From contig JAGTXX020000001.1 of NCBI GenBank assembly GCA_019044685.2, positions 744,001 through 808,000 of the forward strand: a stretch of 64,000 nucleotides of DNA, in the 5' to 3' direction. The translations under genes were made by a program, and so were the position numbers. This stretch comes from Nannochloris sp. 'desiccata' (taxonomy: Eukaryota; Chlorophyta; Trebouxiophyceae; Chlorellales; Chlorellaceae). Below the pieces are notes generated by a model. The model made no database searches, had not been told where the DNA came from, and saw nothing but the letters and a program-made list of their open reading frames with translations. Within the stretch, counting starts at the first letter, position 1. Every line of letters begins with the position of its first letter. Below are positions 53,342-64,000 of the stretch, one piece after another.

Positions 53342-55790
53342 ATGGCCGAAGTGTCGGCGCAGCCAGTGGCTGAAGATTGGGAACAAGCTGAAGAGTCTTT
53401 GGAGCGCCTCGATATAAAGGATGCAGACCCTGAGCAAATTGGGGATGCAGACACAAAACATGTCATGGAGTGAGTTTTTTGAAACATCATTAGTCCATCT
53501 AGCTTAAATCTAATGTATCTGGACTGTCACTAATACATTCTTTTATTTCCACTGCGCAGATCTGCTCCCGACTCTCCCTCTGCAGAGAACGAGACATCTC
53601 CAGAGTTGACCAGCACATCCCCGAACAAAGAGGAGACAGTAAATGTTGTAAAAGAAGAAGAAGAAGAAGAGGAGCATGCAGTAGACCACGCTTTACGCGA
53701 TGCACTCTCTCGACACAAGCATAGAAATTCAGGTATGTAGATCTACCTGATCAAACTAGAATGATATTTCCTCAACAGAGTTCACTCGATTTCTGCGTCA
53801 TTGCTTTTTACTTTTCAAAATTTGATAATTTTCAAACGAAGCTAATCTTATCTTTCCTCTTACCCTTCACACCGCAGTCCTCCGTCTTGAAGCTGAAGTT
53901 GAAGATTTTGTCCTCAAATCCACCGAACCATCCCACAACTTTTCCGGCGAAATGTCATCGTATGATCGATTGCTCGTCCACAGAACTGCCCAACATTGGG
54001 GATTAGATACATCTACGTTAAGCCAAGGCCCTGATCATGGAAGTATCCTTGCAGTACGCACCGTCCGTACAGGTCCCCCACAAATAAAACTCACAGATTT
54101 GCCTGTAACCATGGAAGAGCCTGTTATTCCTGTGCAGCCTGTGCAGCCAATGGCTGCGGGGGATGGGGACGGTGCTGGTGGCGCTGTATCTGCACCGAAA
54201 GTATTAGTGCGACGAGGGGATCGTCCTCGTGGTGGGACTAGCAATCACTCTCCAGGCCAGCATAATGGATTTAGTCATCAGCGCCACCAGCATAGCGCTG
54301 TGTCTATAGAGGAAAAAGAAATCAATTATGAGAAGGTTCGAGCGAGAATCTTCGGCGCTGGCGGCACTGGTGAAAATAATAGCAATCCTGCTGTTGGTGG
54401 TGGTGGTGGTCTTAATAATGTCCAAGGAATGTATCCTCAGCAGCATATGATGCCTCATCACCCGCAAATGATGATGGCAAACCACTACCACGCAATGCAA
54501 ATGCAACAACAACAACAACAACAACATGGCGGCGGCGGCGGTGGTGGTGGTCAAGGTCAAGGTCAAGGGCATGCATATAACGGGAGTGGAAATCTTCGCA
54601 CCCAAAACCACCAACAGCACCAGCTGTCGAATCAATCTGTTGGTAATAATGCTAGTAGCAATGCTAGAAATGGTGTTAAAACCAACAACGCTGCTGCAAA
54701 TAATACCAACACCTTTATAAACAACACGAATTCAACGAAAGCTCAACTTCGAAATCGTCAAGAAGATCTCTCTGATCCAGATTTCCGCCGGGGTCGAAGG
54801 AATACAGGACCGAGATTTGATCCTGGATTTGGTGAGGATATGATGATCATGCATGGAGGTGGTGGTGGTAGTCGTCAAGGTCAAGGAATGTATGTGAGAC
54901 CTACTTACTCAACAGAATTTCCTTCACTGGGCGGAGGCGGAGGCGTGGGCGGTGGGTATCACAACCTTCATCAACCTTCTCCTGGTGCTGGTGGTGGGTA
55001 TATGCTCCCATACGCCTACGCAGGGCAAGGTACCCTAAATAACAGTGCAGCAGCGGCAGGTTCAGCACAAGGGTACCCAATGCACCCTGGCCACATGTAT
55101 GCAGCGACAGCAGCTAGCGGTGGCGGGAACGGCGGAGCAGCTGCCAATAACATGTCTAGCGCAAATCAAATGCAGATGCAGATGCAATACCAACAGCAAC
55201 AAGGATATGCTATGGCTTCAGGTCCTTATGGCCATTATATTCCAATACGACCAGGTGATGGTACCGGAGGGATGGTTCCCGTAATGTATATGAATAATGA
55301 TGTTGCGGGCCAGCATGGTACTGGGACTGGACCAGTAATGTACCACCCAGGCAGTCCATCGAATGCAATGGGGGGTGTGGGTATGCAGCATATGATGCCG
55401 ATGAGCCCTTCTGCTGCTGCTGCAATGGCATCGCCAAAAAGCGGCAGCGGTGGTGGCGGAAATTGGAATCAGTACCAACAGCAGCACCAACAACAACAAT
55501 ATCACTACCATGGCGGTGGTGGTGGTGGTGGCGGTAGTAGTATTAGACAGCAGCAGCACGTTTACCAGCAGCAAAGAGGAGGGGCAAATACTAGTCAACA
55601 AACTAGGAACCAGCAAAGAGGGGGCGGTAATGGCAATAGTAATAGCAATAGCAATGGCGGTAGAGAAAGTACAAGTGTTGCAATTACACCACGTGCAGAG
55701 TCATCAATTAGTTCAGAAAAGCCTCCTTTCCAGCAGCAAAAGCAGTCGAAACAGTCAGTTGAAGAAGAGGTAACGAGTGCTCCTGTTTGA
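53342..55790 (+). CDS. R3H-SUZ domain RNA-binding protein with prion-like tail
   Basis: Three exons (53342-53469, 53560-53732, 53878-55790) give 737 aa. R3H domain at about 101-165 (RLEAEVEDFVLKSTEPS ... SSYDRLLVHRTAQHWGL), then a SUZ-type motif (EEKEINYEKVRARIFG) near 250. From about 260 to the end it is a low-complexity region of Gln, Asn, Gly, Met and Tyr, with runs of Gln and Gly. R3H-SUZ proteins bind single-stranded RNA and often sit in P-bodies or germ granules. The first two exons are acidic (EEEEEEEHAVDHAL). Structure and order match the Encore/ARPP21-like class. Confidence 0.8.
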
Positions 55791-56050
55791 TAAAGTTTAT
55801 AAAAATAAATAAAAAAATGCGGGAGACCGGGAGGAAAAAAATAATTTAATCATTTATCTCATTTTCCCTATTATTAATTTAAATAACTGGTAGATAGATG
55901 GATTGATATTGTATCCCTTTCTATTTTTGAATTGTACTTTGTACTTTTACTTCACACAATTTTCTTCTCCTTTCATTTTCAATTTCTTTGTTGAGCGTTT
56001 TAAAATAAATTTAGAAAAAAGAACTGTTGCAAAGAAAATTAACACCTTTC

Positions 56051-58561
56051 CTAATCCAGCTTCTGCATTTCTATATCCTCAGTACCAACATGATTATGAT
56101 GATCATGGCTACTTTCTACCAAATGCAGCCCAGTCAGCGCAGTACCCCCAAAGCCCTCAGGACCACCTCGTCTTCCTTTCTTCCCTGAATTACCACCGGG
56201 CGACGATAAAAACAACCCGGTTAAATCATCAGGATCGTGTTCCTGAGTATCTACTACACGTATCTCTTCATTTGGGTAGATTTCCAGTTCAGACACCGTG
56301 ATCTCATCTTTAGTATCTGAAATTATTTGTCCCCGGCAATATAATCGTGCATTACGTGGGTGGACACCTACAGCTTGGTAAATACGTAAGCGTAAGTCAT
56401 GCAATGTCGAGGTGCAGTCGACTATAACAGGGGCACGGCCTTTACGAGCACGTTTGGACTTTCTTTCACCTAGATCATCACGACCTCCACCGCCAAAGAC
56501 GCCACCGGCTCTTACTCCAGTTGCTCCTTTGCCAGTCGCAGCATTCATAGCAGCAAGAGTCGCCGAAATCGCTTCTTCATCAGTCAAACATATCTCCACC
56601 ATGATTTCTGCACCGGTATAACTCAACCTGGCTGCTTTGAGGGCTATTTGTCGAGCTTCTAAAGTTGAGGTACATGTCGGCGGTACAGTCACCAGCCATG
56701 CTTTGCCTGCTGCGCCAGGACGTAAGTGTGCGTTCCCTGTACCTGGTTTTCTATCGTACAGGAAATCTGGATCTTGACCGAAGACGGTACCTTCATCTAC
56801 TTGAGAAGCAGGAACAAAATCCTCATCCTCATTGAGAATTTTCTTTTTCTTAATGTTAAGACTTTTACTCTTCTTACCACCCTGATCTTCTTCTTCATCA
56901 TCAGTTTCTATTTCGCCGTTTTCCTTGGCAGCAGCTTTGGCATCCTCTGCCTCTACAGCAGCTAAAGCTCGAGCTAACTGCGCATCAGAATCATTCGCTT
57001 CTACTGCCTCCTGAGCTTCAGCTTTTGATGTATCCCGAGTGTTCAACGCAGCAGGAGCGTCAGGCATTGCATCATCATCACCAGTATCCTTTGCAGTTTC
57101 ATCACCGCCATCGCTTTTCTTTACTACTGCCGCCACCGCCGTCTGCTGTTCTTCATCTGCGTTTCCTTTTGCTATTCCTAGAGTATCTTGTATCTGAAGC
57201 ATTGCAGAGATGCCACCGACTCCGAATACAAGCCCTTCTTCAGCGTAATGTTCTACAAACGCACTCCAATCAGCTACAGAGACCAGCTCAAAGAATCCAA
57301 AAGGGTCCTCTACACGAGCACCAGTACCAACAGCAGTACCAGCAACGCTACTAGTCAGTGAATTGCTATTCTCAGAGTTATTCACTACCAGCCAACGTCC
57401 TCTTCGATTGACCACAGCAGGAGGGGCGAATGCAATTAAATGTGGATCAGAATGACAATCACAAGCAGCTCGTTTCATATAAACGGCTAAACTAGGAGCT
57501 TCCAAAAATTCACTAGCAGCAGCAGTCGTACCACCACCACCTGCCGCCACTGCCACCGCCACCGCGGCGGCCGCCGCTGCTGCAGCAGCACCGCGTCTTC
57601 CTGCACTTGCTTGAGTCATATACGCCCTCCAATGATCCATAAACGCACGTGGGATCAAGTAATACGTCTCCCCCTGGGTTAATTGCATAAATCCAGGGGT
57701 TAACAAGTGTGCTAAAGAGGATTTTTCAGCTTGGACCCGGGAATGGAGATCTTTACTAAATCGAGTTGCTTCATCTATTTCAGCCCGACAAATAGGGCAT
57801 TCTTCAGTATGTAGAGGGAATTCAGCCAACGGGGTAATTTCTAGTGTAGATGAGGTATTCGTAATCGTACCAGCAGCTTCAGCCCCAGTGGTCGTACCAG
57901 CAGCTTCAGCTTTAGGAGAATCTATAATCTCAATTTCCTCATTATCGTCTTTTTCTTCTACTTGAAGCTCCTTGTTGGTAGTTGGGTTCTTCTCGATAGG
58001 AATCAAAACTTGCTCTCCATCTATTTCAATCACCTCTACATCAGCATCAACACTAATAGCCGAATCCTTTTCTTTCTTTTTCTCACCGTCCAGCACCGCC
58101 GCCCCGCCTTGATTTTTTCTTAGTTTCTCTGCTGCCTTGGCTCTGGCCTTTCTCAACCTCTCGGTCTCAGAAAGCTGCCAACTCCGCTTTAAAAATGCCC
58201 AAAAATCATCAGAAATTCCAATTTTTTTCGAACTTTTGTTTGATGATGAAGAAAAAGTAGATCGAGGTTCCGGCATCAAACCGCCATGAGGGCAACACAG
58301 AGACTGCGTTGGTGGAGTTACACCCATACTTTTCCCGCCTCTACGATACCACGATTGTAGCCACGATTTACTCACATAGTAGGCAGGCACTCCACCTACA
58401 CATCGAGATGCGGAAGAACGACAACCACCACCACCACCACCACCGCTGTTTATTGTAGCAGCAGGTTCTTTACTAGATGGTTTCTTCCTAGAAGTACCAA
58501 GGCCACCACCAATGGTCTTATCATCCAATTCCATTATCTCTATATCACTATCATTTTCTTT

Positions 58562-58592
<31 letters not shown>

Positions 58593-59554
58593 GTATTATT
58601 ATTCAAGGAAGAAAGCATCAATTCAGCTACATCTAGATAATGATCACGTGCTTCAGAGGAATCTTCCGCAGCTGCAATACTATCCAGTACCTCTCCTAGG
58701 CATATAGGGCACGAATCACTAGGCTTTAATTCCGGGCCGCCTCTATAATTACTTGCTAAAGCTGTCCATGCGTGGGTGGGGAGGCGTCGCATGACTGACG
58801 GTCGGGCGGGATCGAGTTTTCCGTGTGGGCAGAGAAGAGGGGCGTTATCTATAGGGGGTAGAGGGGAAGAAGCTGGTGCATCTGCCCATTCTTGAAGCCA
58901 GGTAGCAGAGATAAAACGACCACAATCACCATCAATCATGGCAGATTTTCCACCTGGTTGCTGCTGTGGTGTTTTTGTACCCTTGGCAGGGCAGCCTCTG
59001 CTTCTCCGAGTCATTCCTGCTTTCTTCCCCTCTTCTTCATTTATTTGGTCTTGTCCCTCTTCAATAATGATATCAACATTATTATCGACATCTCCATTAT
59101 TATTGTTATCAACATACCCAGCTGCTGATTCTAATAAATTTCTCACTTCCAGTCTACGGGCCGTCTGTTTCATCTCTGCATCAGCCTTGGCGGTCTTGTA
59201 TGCTTCACACTGCTTATCAAATTCTTCAGCTAAACGGGATTTAGAGTCTAGAAGCCATTGAGAAGTTTCAGGATCCAATGCAGCTCCTAAACGTAGTCCA
59301 TTTGTATTCTCATTCTCACCAGCAGCAGCAGCAGCAGCAACACCAACATCCGTAGTGAGAGACGATAGATTGAGACCACGGCGGCGGTAGACTAATAAAT
59401 ATGCATTGCTGCTTACTATTTCCGTCTTTTGCTTCTTCAATTCCTCCGTAGTTTGACCATCTAGAAGATTTACTACCTCAGCAGCAGCGGAAGCACCACC
59501 AGTAGCAGCAGAAGGCATCTCGGCAAGTTCATTTCTAATCTGTTCTCCGTCAGT

Positions 59555-59617
<63 letters not shown>

Positions 59618-61575
59618 GGCTTCATTTTCAATTTCATTTTCTGAACAAGACCTATCATTACCTTTCTTCTTTCTCCCAGCAGCCTTCTTCTTCGCAGGCT
59701 GCTTTTTTTCCTTGCCAACCCCTCCCCCCGCTGTTGCTGCTGCTGCTGCTGTTTTTCCAACTCCTTTCCTTTTAGACGCACCTTTTCTCGCGCCTTCTCC
59801 AGTCTGGCTCTTACCAGGCCTGCCGCGTTTCTTCTTATTACTTCCTATAGCACCAGGTGGACCACCACCACCACCTCCTCCTTTCGTACTGATTCCAGAG
59901 ATGCCTCCGGCACCAGCACCGTGGTCTGTTGTGCCAAAAGGGCCCTCTTCCATCTTAGTGACAGTTTCATCATCGAAACGCCACCAGGTGCCACCAGAAC
60001 CATCAGCAGCAGCGTCTAATTTAATATGAGCCACTGCGAAAAGAAAATTAATAAAGAGAATGTAGTGAATCATTGAAAAATAGAGTAAAAATAAATATAT
60101 ATATTTCCCGTAACTGATCATCGTTAAAGACCGCCCATGAAAAGAGCAGAGTAGTAGTATTTCACTAAAATCACTAAAACTAGCAATTCCCTCTATTCAC
60201 CAAGATACCTACCATAATGTCCTTGCAAGGCACTGCCTCCTTTATGAATCAATATAGCTTCCAAATCATACATTTCTCCACCGCCACCACCACCGCTCTC
60301 TGTCCTCGTCCCTTCTTTTAGCTCTTCTCTTAAATGTTGTTCTATACCTCCTACTAACGCTGAGGCAGGTAATTCCAGCGGGAACGCAAACTTATCTGTG
60401 GCTTTCACTCTATCTCCCTTGGCATAATCATACACAAACCTCTGCAGAGATAAACAAAGCATTGGAGGCAAGGTTCTGACTTGCAATCGTCTCGTTGCAT
60501 CTCTTTTAGCTGCACATCTGTCACAGGAAAACTGATTTTCTCCATCTAAGATTTCAGGAGATAGAAGAGACGTTAACGACGCATCTAATGATTTGAATCC
60601 TCGTACAGGAACGTCTAGTTCGTAGAAATTATCGCTACGGGAAGATGACTCGGATGGAGTATTGCATGTCATGCATAGTGTCTCGTAGCCAGATTGACCC
60701 CGGAAAAGACTCTGAATAACGCCATGAAGATTCGGTTGTGATGCGAATCTATGTTCTAATAGAGTGAGCAATAATTTCATGAATTCTTGGCCGTCTTGTT
60801 GGACTGCGTGGTCGAGTTGTAGAGCCATGGCAAGTGGGGCTGGATCGACGGGCGAAGCGGGGCCTTGCTGCATTTGCACAAAAAGTTGTTTCAAAGCTTT
60901 CACTACAGGGTCTTCAGAGACAGGGGGAGCAGCAGCGTACACTGTATTTCGAAATTCTGCGTTTGCGAATAAGCATTGGAGGACAGAGTTGACGTAGCAG
61001 GTGTTACCGAGGTTGCGGAGCCCAGCAGGGACTGTTGGATCTCTGCGGCGGTCTGAAGGATCGAAACCTAATCCAGCAGTAACATCAGAGTTTTTAGCCC
61101 AAAGACCGGCGCGTCGGAAAGCACCTGGAGCGGGGATAATATTGCAAAGACAGTTGGGGTTCTGGCCTTTGCTCTGCACAGTAGAAAATAAAAAGTGGGT
61201 AGGTTGGTTGGCGGCAATTGCGGAAGAGAAAGGATGACTTTGTATAGAGAAAATATGCGCTGTACAACTTTAAAACCGAGTGATACGGGACAAGAGCATA
61301 GGTAAATTTCGAATATAGCAATCATAAAGTGCAAACCTAGCTATGCGATGTTGCGAGTTTTGTTCCTGATCACTTTTTCAAATTATTGTGGTTCTTCGCA
61401 CCTTGCATGCTTTAGAATACAGGCCTTCGCAGGGAACATCTGCACGCAGTAGTTTCAAGAGAGTCTCATCATCTAGCGTTCCCCCAGCATCGAGTCTTGC
61501 TTTTAATTGAAGAGCCTGCGAACCAGTGATGATCGCAGCCTCATTGCCCTTGGTTGATTTCTTCTTTGGAGCCAT
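56051..61575 (-). CDS. UBP26: UBP26/USP48-like ubiquitin-specific protease
   Basis: Three exons (61575-61402, 61173-60213, 60033-56051) give 1705 aa. The N-terminus MAPKKKSTKGN leads to NPNCLCNIIP. Catalytic Cys about 117 (GLRNLGNTCYVNSVLQCL), Cys-type zinc residues (CDRCAAKR) and His about 377 (GHYVAHI), the last restored by the exon 2-3 join. Then comes FDDETVTKM and a long acidic and Gly-rich insert, followed by three DUSP domains (FISATWLQEW, YYVSKSWLQSW, YYLIPRAFMDHW) and a C-terminal ubiquitin-like domain (TLHDLRLRIYQAVGV). UBP26 removes ubiquitin from histone H2B in plants. The usual length is about 1070, so 600 residues are extra, mostly low-complexity (a 20-Ala run at 59557-59616). 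Confidence 0.9.
59557..59616 (-). repeat. Pure (CAG)20 microsatellite coding poly-Ala
   Basis: Sixty bases are twenty uninterrupted CAG units on the plus strand, read as GCT on the minus strand. They encode about 20 Ala inside the UBP26 insert. Confidence 0.9.
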
Positions 61576-61796
61576 ATTCTACTTCATTTTACAAAATATA
61601 AAAGCGATGGTTTGAAAACCATGAATAAATTACTAGTAAACCAAAGGCATGCTGCAAAGCGTCGCCGCTGCCGCCCTGGTCTCCATCTGATTTTGCAACG
61701 AATGAATTGCAACGAATCCAACAGGACAACTAATTCCTTTATTAAAAGTATATACATTTTTTCGACACCGCTGCCGATAGCACAATTTCATTTCAT

Positions 61797-63066
61797 TCAT
61801 CTCTTCCTCTTTTTCGGAGGATTCGTCGTCTTTTTCGCAGCAGCGCCACTTCCCCCACCCAACAATTTACCACCGGGCATAGGCTTTGTCGTATTCATAT
61901 TCATTATTTCTTCTGGTACTGGCGGTACCCCACCGCCACCAGGCATATAGTACAACCTTTGTTTCATGTCCCCGTGTACTAAGCTAATCGGTTTCCATGG
62001 TGCCCGTGGTGGCACATCTTTATGCATTTGTACTGTATTATCCATATGTAATAAATCGTGTCGTGTGACCCCCATTTTATCCAGATCCTCTTTAGTCGTG
62101 AAATTGAAACCGAGACGGCGCCATGTGTTCTTGACGCGGGAATCGTCTGTACTACATAATAAAATACGTGGAATCTTCAGCATCCGACAGATATCTTCAA
62201 TTGATTCAAGTAGAGCGCGGCCATTGCCACGATTTCTACGGGTTTCTTGAGTTGCGTAAAAAGGGACTTCAAGCCACCCAGGTCCGATACGGATCGTGGC
62301 TGCGGAAATCGGTTTCTGATGGACTAAAATGTGCGGTATAGGTGGTAACGGAGCCCCTAATTGTGAGTGAACTAACGGTTGATCAGAATTATACGGTGCG
62401 GAAGGTGGAGGCCATTGTAACTTAAATCGAGGCATGAGTATTAAAACTCGAAAGCCTCCAAAATCTAGCTCGTCGGGATCTTCTGGTTCGGAGGCTGTAA
62501 CAGTCCAATCTAGGTATTCGTGAATGGTCGCAGCACGGGGAGCTTCTGCACGTTTTGTACCTGGTCTAGGAGGAGGTTGTTGTCCCACTTCAAAGGCTTT
62601 AAAGAGGAACGGGAGTTCATCGCGCGCATTGCGGCGGCCTTCCGTGGGGGTTGGTTGGGCATAATCTCGGATAGCAAAGACTACATTGGGTCTGTACGAT
62701 AGTGGAATGGAGTGCGTTAGGTCGAGAGAGAGGAACAGAGGTTACGAAGAAGAGTTCTTCATAGGAACAAGTAAAAAATAAATAGAGTTGGTCGGGATGT
62801 TTTTTTCCTCACCTGCCAGGGATCTCCCAGCAGTGGTTGAGCGGCAAGGTGCTGATAGGATCTCTATATTGTTTTAAGACATCGCGACGAGCTTGACGTT
62901 CTTCCCTTTCTTTTAAATGCTCGGGAGAATAAAAGGCCTCAGGATCAATAGGATTATGAGGATGCGCCCCATTTGTAGCGGCATCGGGTGCCGCAGGGTC
63001 CACAGGAGGGATCTGTGGGTTACTAGGAGGCACATCTGTGCCATTCTCATGCTTTACCTCCGCCAT
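61797..63066 (-). CDS. GNAT acetyltransferase domain protein
   Basis: Two exons (63066-62813, 62691-61797) join as GGC AG|A CCC and give 382 aa. The N-terminus is Pro/Asn-rich (NGTDVPPSNPQIPPVDPAAP), followed by a Glu/Arg helix (EHLKEREERQARRDVLKQ). The GNAT fold is in the C-terminal half: VHQKPISAATIRIGPGWLEVPFYAT, the acetyl-CoA loop RRNRGNGRALLESIEDI, and LKIPRILLCSTDDSRVKNTW with RRLGFNF. These motifs resemble plant IDM1/PHD-GNAT proteins, but no PHD finger is seen. Substrate is unknown. The tail is Lys-rich (NPPKKRKR), a possible nuclear signal. Confidence 0.8.
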
Positions 63067-63537
63067 TTGGAAGGTTTATGCTCGCAAGCTGGTTGCGTTG
63101 CGTTCCTTTTTAACTTGAATGTTAATGGAAGCTTTGGGGACGCTTAAAAAGCCATTTCTCGCCAAGATGTCGGTCTAATAATGTCGGGAAAGTACCTAGA
63201 GGCCTGTTACAACCGATTCCGACTGGTGTTCAAGCCTTAATGCTGAACGAAATACCAAACTTGCCTTTTCCAAAAAATCAAGCGCTCTCTTTGTCGGGTT
63301 AAAAACTGTTCTCCCTAGACTTGCATGCATTATTTCCCCCCCCAGATCTGGATATTGGAAGCTTGTTCTATTGGATCAGGCAGTAAAAGAGTTCGAATTG
63401 TTTCAATATTTTGAAAATTGTCTCGATTGCTTGATCGCAGCAACTTCCTCGACCCTTGGTTGGTTTCCCTGCCGCGTGTCCAGAATCTTATACATGACCA
63501 GATTGTTTATTAGCGCATGTTGTTAAGGCGCGCAGTT
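63067..63537. other. Divergent intergenic region
   Basis: Promoters of the GNAT gene (minus) and of the organelle-targeted gene (plus). No ORF with support. Confidence 0.35.
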
Positions 63538-64000
63538 ATGTCTGGCTTAGCCTTTTTAATACAGCCCTTTGCTGCTGCTACCGCTCCAAGCCCAGCCTTT
63601 TTCTCCTCTTCTATTCTGGGCAATTCTTTAAGCCTGCTTAGAGCAGAGTCAGTTGCGTCTTTAAGAACGCTGGCAGCACGTAGGTTTACCTGCAATGCTC
63701 AATATGGAAGCAGACAATTTTCATCATCAGACCCTCTGCTTGCTGGAGCACCCGTGGCGGCAGCGACAGTGGCTGGAGGAGGAGGTAATAGAGACACTCC
63801 ATCTTCTTCTTCTTCTCCCCCCCCAAAAAAGCCACGCAAGGCTGCTCCTAGAAGAAGAAAAGCTAAATTCGCTAATAATGATTACGTCGAAGCAGCAGCT
63901 GCAGCTGCCGACCTTCTCGATCTAGACTTGATTAAAAACAACGACAACAATATTGGAGGGGAAAAAGAGCAACACAAATTTGTCTTTGAGACAACACAAC
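63538..64000 (+). CDS. Organelle-targeted protein, 5' part only
   Basis: An ATG at 63538 opens a frame with no stop to the window edge (154 codons). The first 60 residues are Ser/Ala/Leu/Arg-rich (LRAESVASLRTLAARRFTC) and look like an organelle transit peptide. A Pro/Lys/Arg stretch (PPPKKPRKAAPRRRKAKF) follows, then a short Ala-rich region. The conserved part is beyond the window, so no function can be given. Confidence 0.6.
   Translation, partial: MSGLAFLIQPFAAATAPSPAFFSSSILGNSLSLLRAESVASLRTLAARRFTCNAQYGSRQFSSSDPLLAGAPVAAATVAGGGGNRDTPSSSSSPPPKKPRKAAPRRRKAKFANNDYVEAAAAAADLLDLDLIKNNDNNIGGEKEQHKFVFETTQ

Noticed and set aside
59473..59781. Minus-strand Leu-rich frame with more than 20 Leu in a row
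   Set aside because: It is the shifted frame of the (CAG)20 repeat in the UBP26 insert.
1..64000. tRNA, rRNA, CRISPR, transposase or reverse-transcriptase genes
   Set aside because: I looked for GTTCGA-type B boxes, short regular repeats, DDE or RT motifs and found none that fit; a tRNAscan or repeat search would confirm.

Overview
The window is nuclear DNA of a green alga. The photosynthetic evidence is a plastocyanin gene with a two-part thylakoid transit peptide and a plastid-targeted phosphoglycolate phosphatase. The plant-type set is a caleosin, type I metacaspases, a UBP26-like histone deubiquitinase, an MTA/SAH nucleosidase and a CPL-like phosphatase. The rest is general eukaryotic: VPS35, TAF12, LSM3, RPF1, V-ATPase subunit d, TTC1 and a UVRAG/VPS38 homologue. 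Genes are dense. Introns are few and short, use GT(A/G)AG...(C/T)AG borders, and sit mostly near the 5' ends. Base composition is moderate to slightly AT-rich. TGTAA, the green-algal poly(A) signal, follows several stop codons. This suggests a chlorophyte, possibly a trebouxiophyte; no species can be named from sequence alone. Exons were joined by hand from frame, splice borders and family resemblance.

Layout. 0-9 kb: a secreted or membrane His-rich protein, a broken RGG-box tail, a helicase-associated-domain protein, and two tandem SMP-C2 (synaptotagmin-like) genes with a near-identical tract. 9-17.7 kb: caleosin, an unknown membrane protein, a YqaJ-like nuclease, a TRP-like channel and a SigF-type NTF2-like protein. 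18-20 kb: an acidic membrane-anchored protein whose 3' end sits in a long inverted duplication. 21-31 kb: VPS35, TAF12, two tandem metacaspases with different N-termini, and a plastid double universal-stress protein. 31-42 kb: a second TRP-like channel, a CPL-like CTD phosphatase, UVRAG/VPS38 with a one-base frameshift, MTN and RPF1. 42-53 kb: a plastid ViaA-like VWA protein, PGLP, LSM3, a tetraspan protein, V-ATPase d, plastocyanin and TTC1. 53-64 kb: an R3H-SUZ protein with a prion-like tail, a very long UBP26-like deubiquitinase, a GNAT protein, and the 5' part of an organelle-targeted protein cut by the window edge.

The genes form no operon-like unit. Themes that recur are endomembrane and lipid traffic (SMP-C2 pair, VPS35, UVRAG/VPS38, V-ATPase d, caleosin), chromatin and transcription (TAF12, UBP26-like, GNAT, CPL-like), RNA biology (LSM3, RPF1, R3H-SUZ), plastid metabolism (plastocyanin, PGLP, ViaA-like, USP) and stress or cell death (metacaspases). 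The structural oddities are the inverted duplication at 18.2-19.0 kb, the mosaic identity of the C2 pair, the frameshift in UVRAG/VPS38, and several small ORFs that look coding but match no family I recognise.
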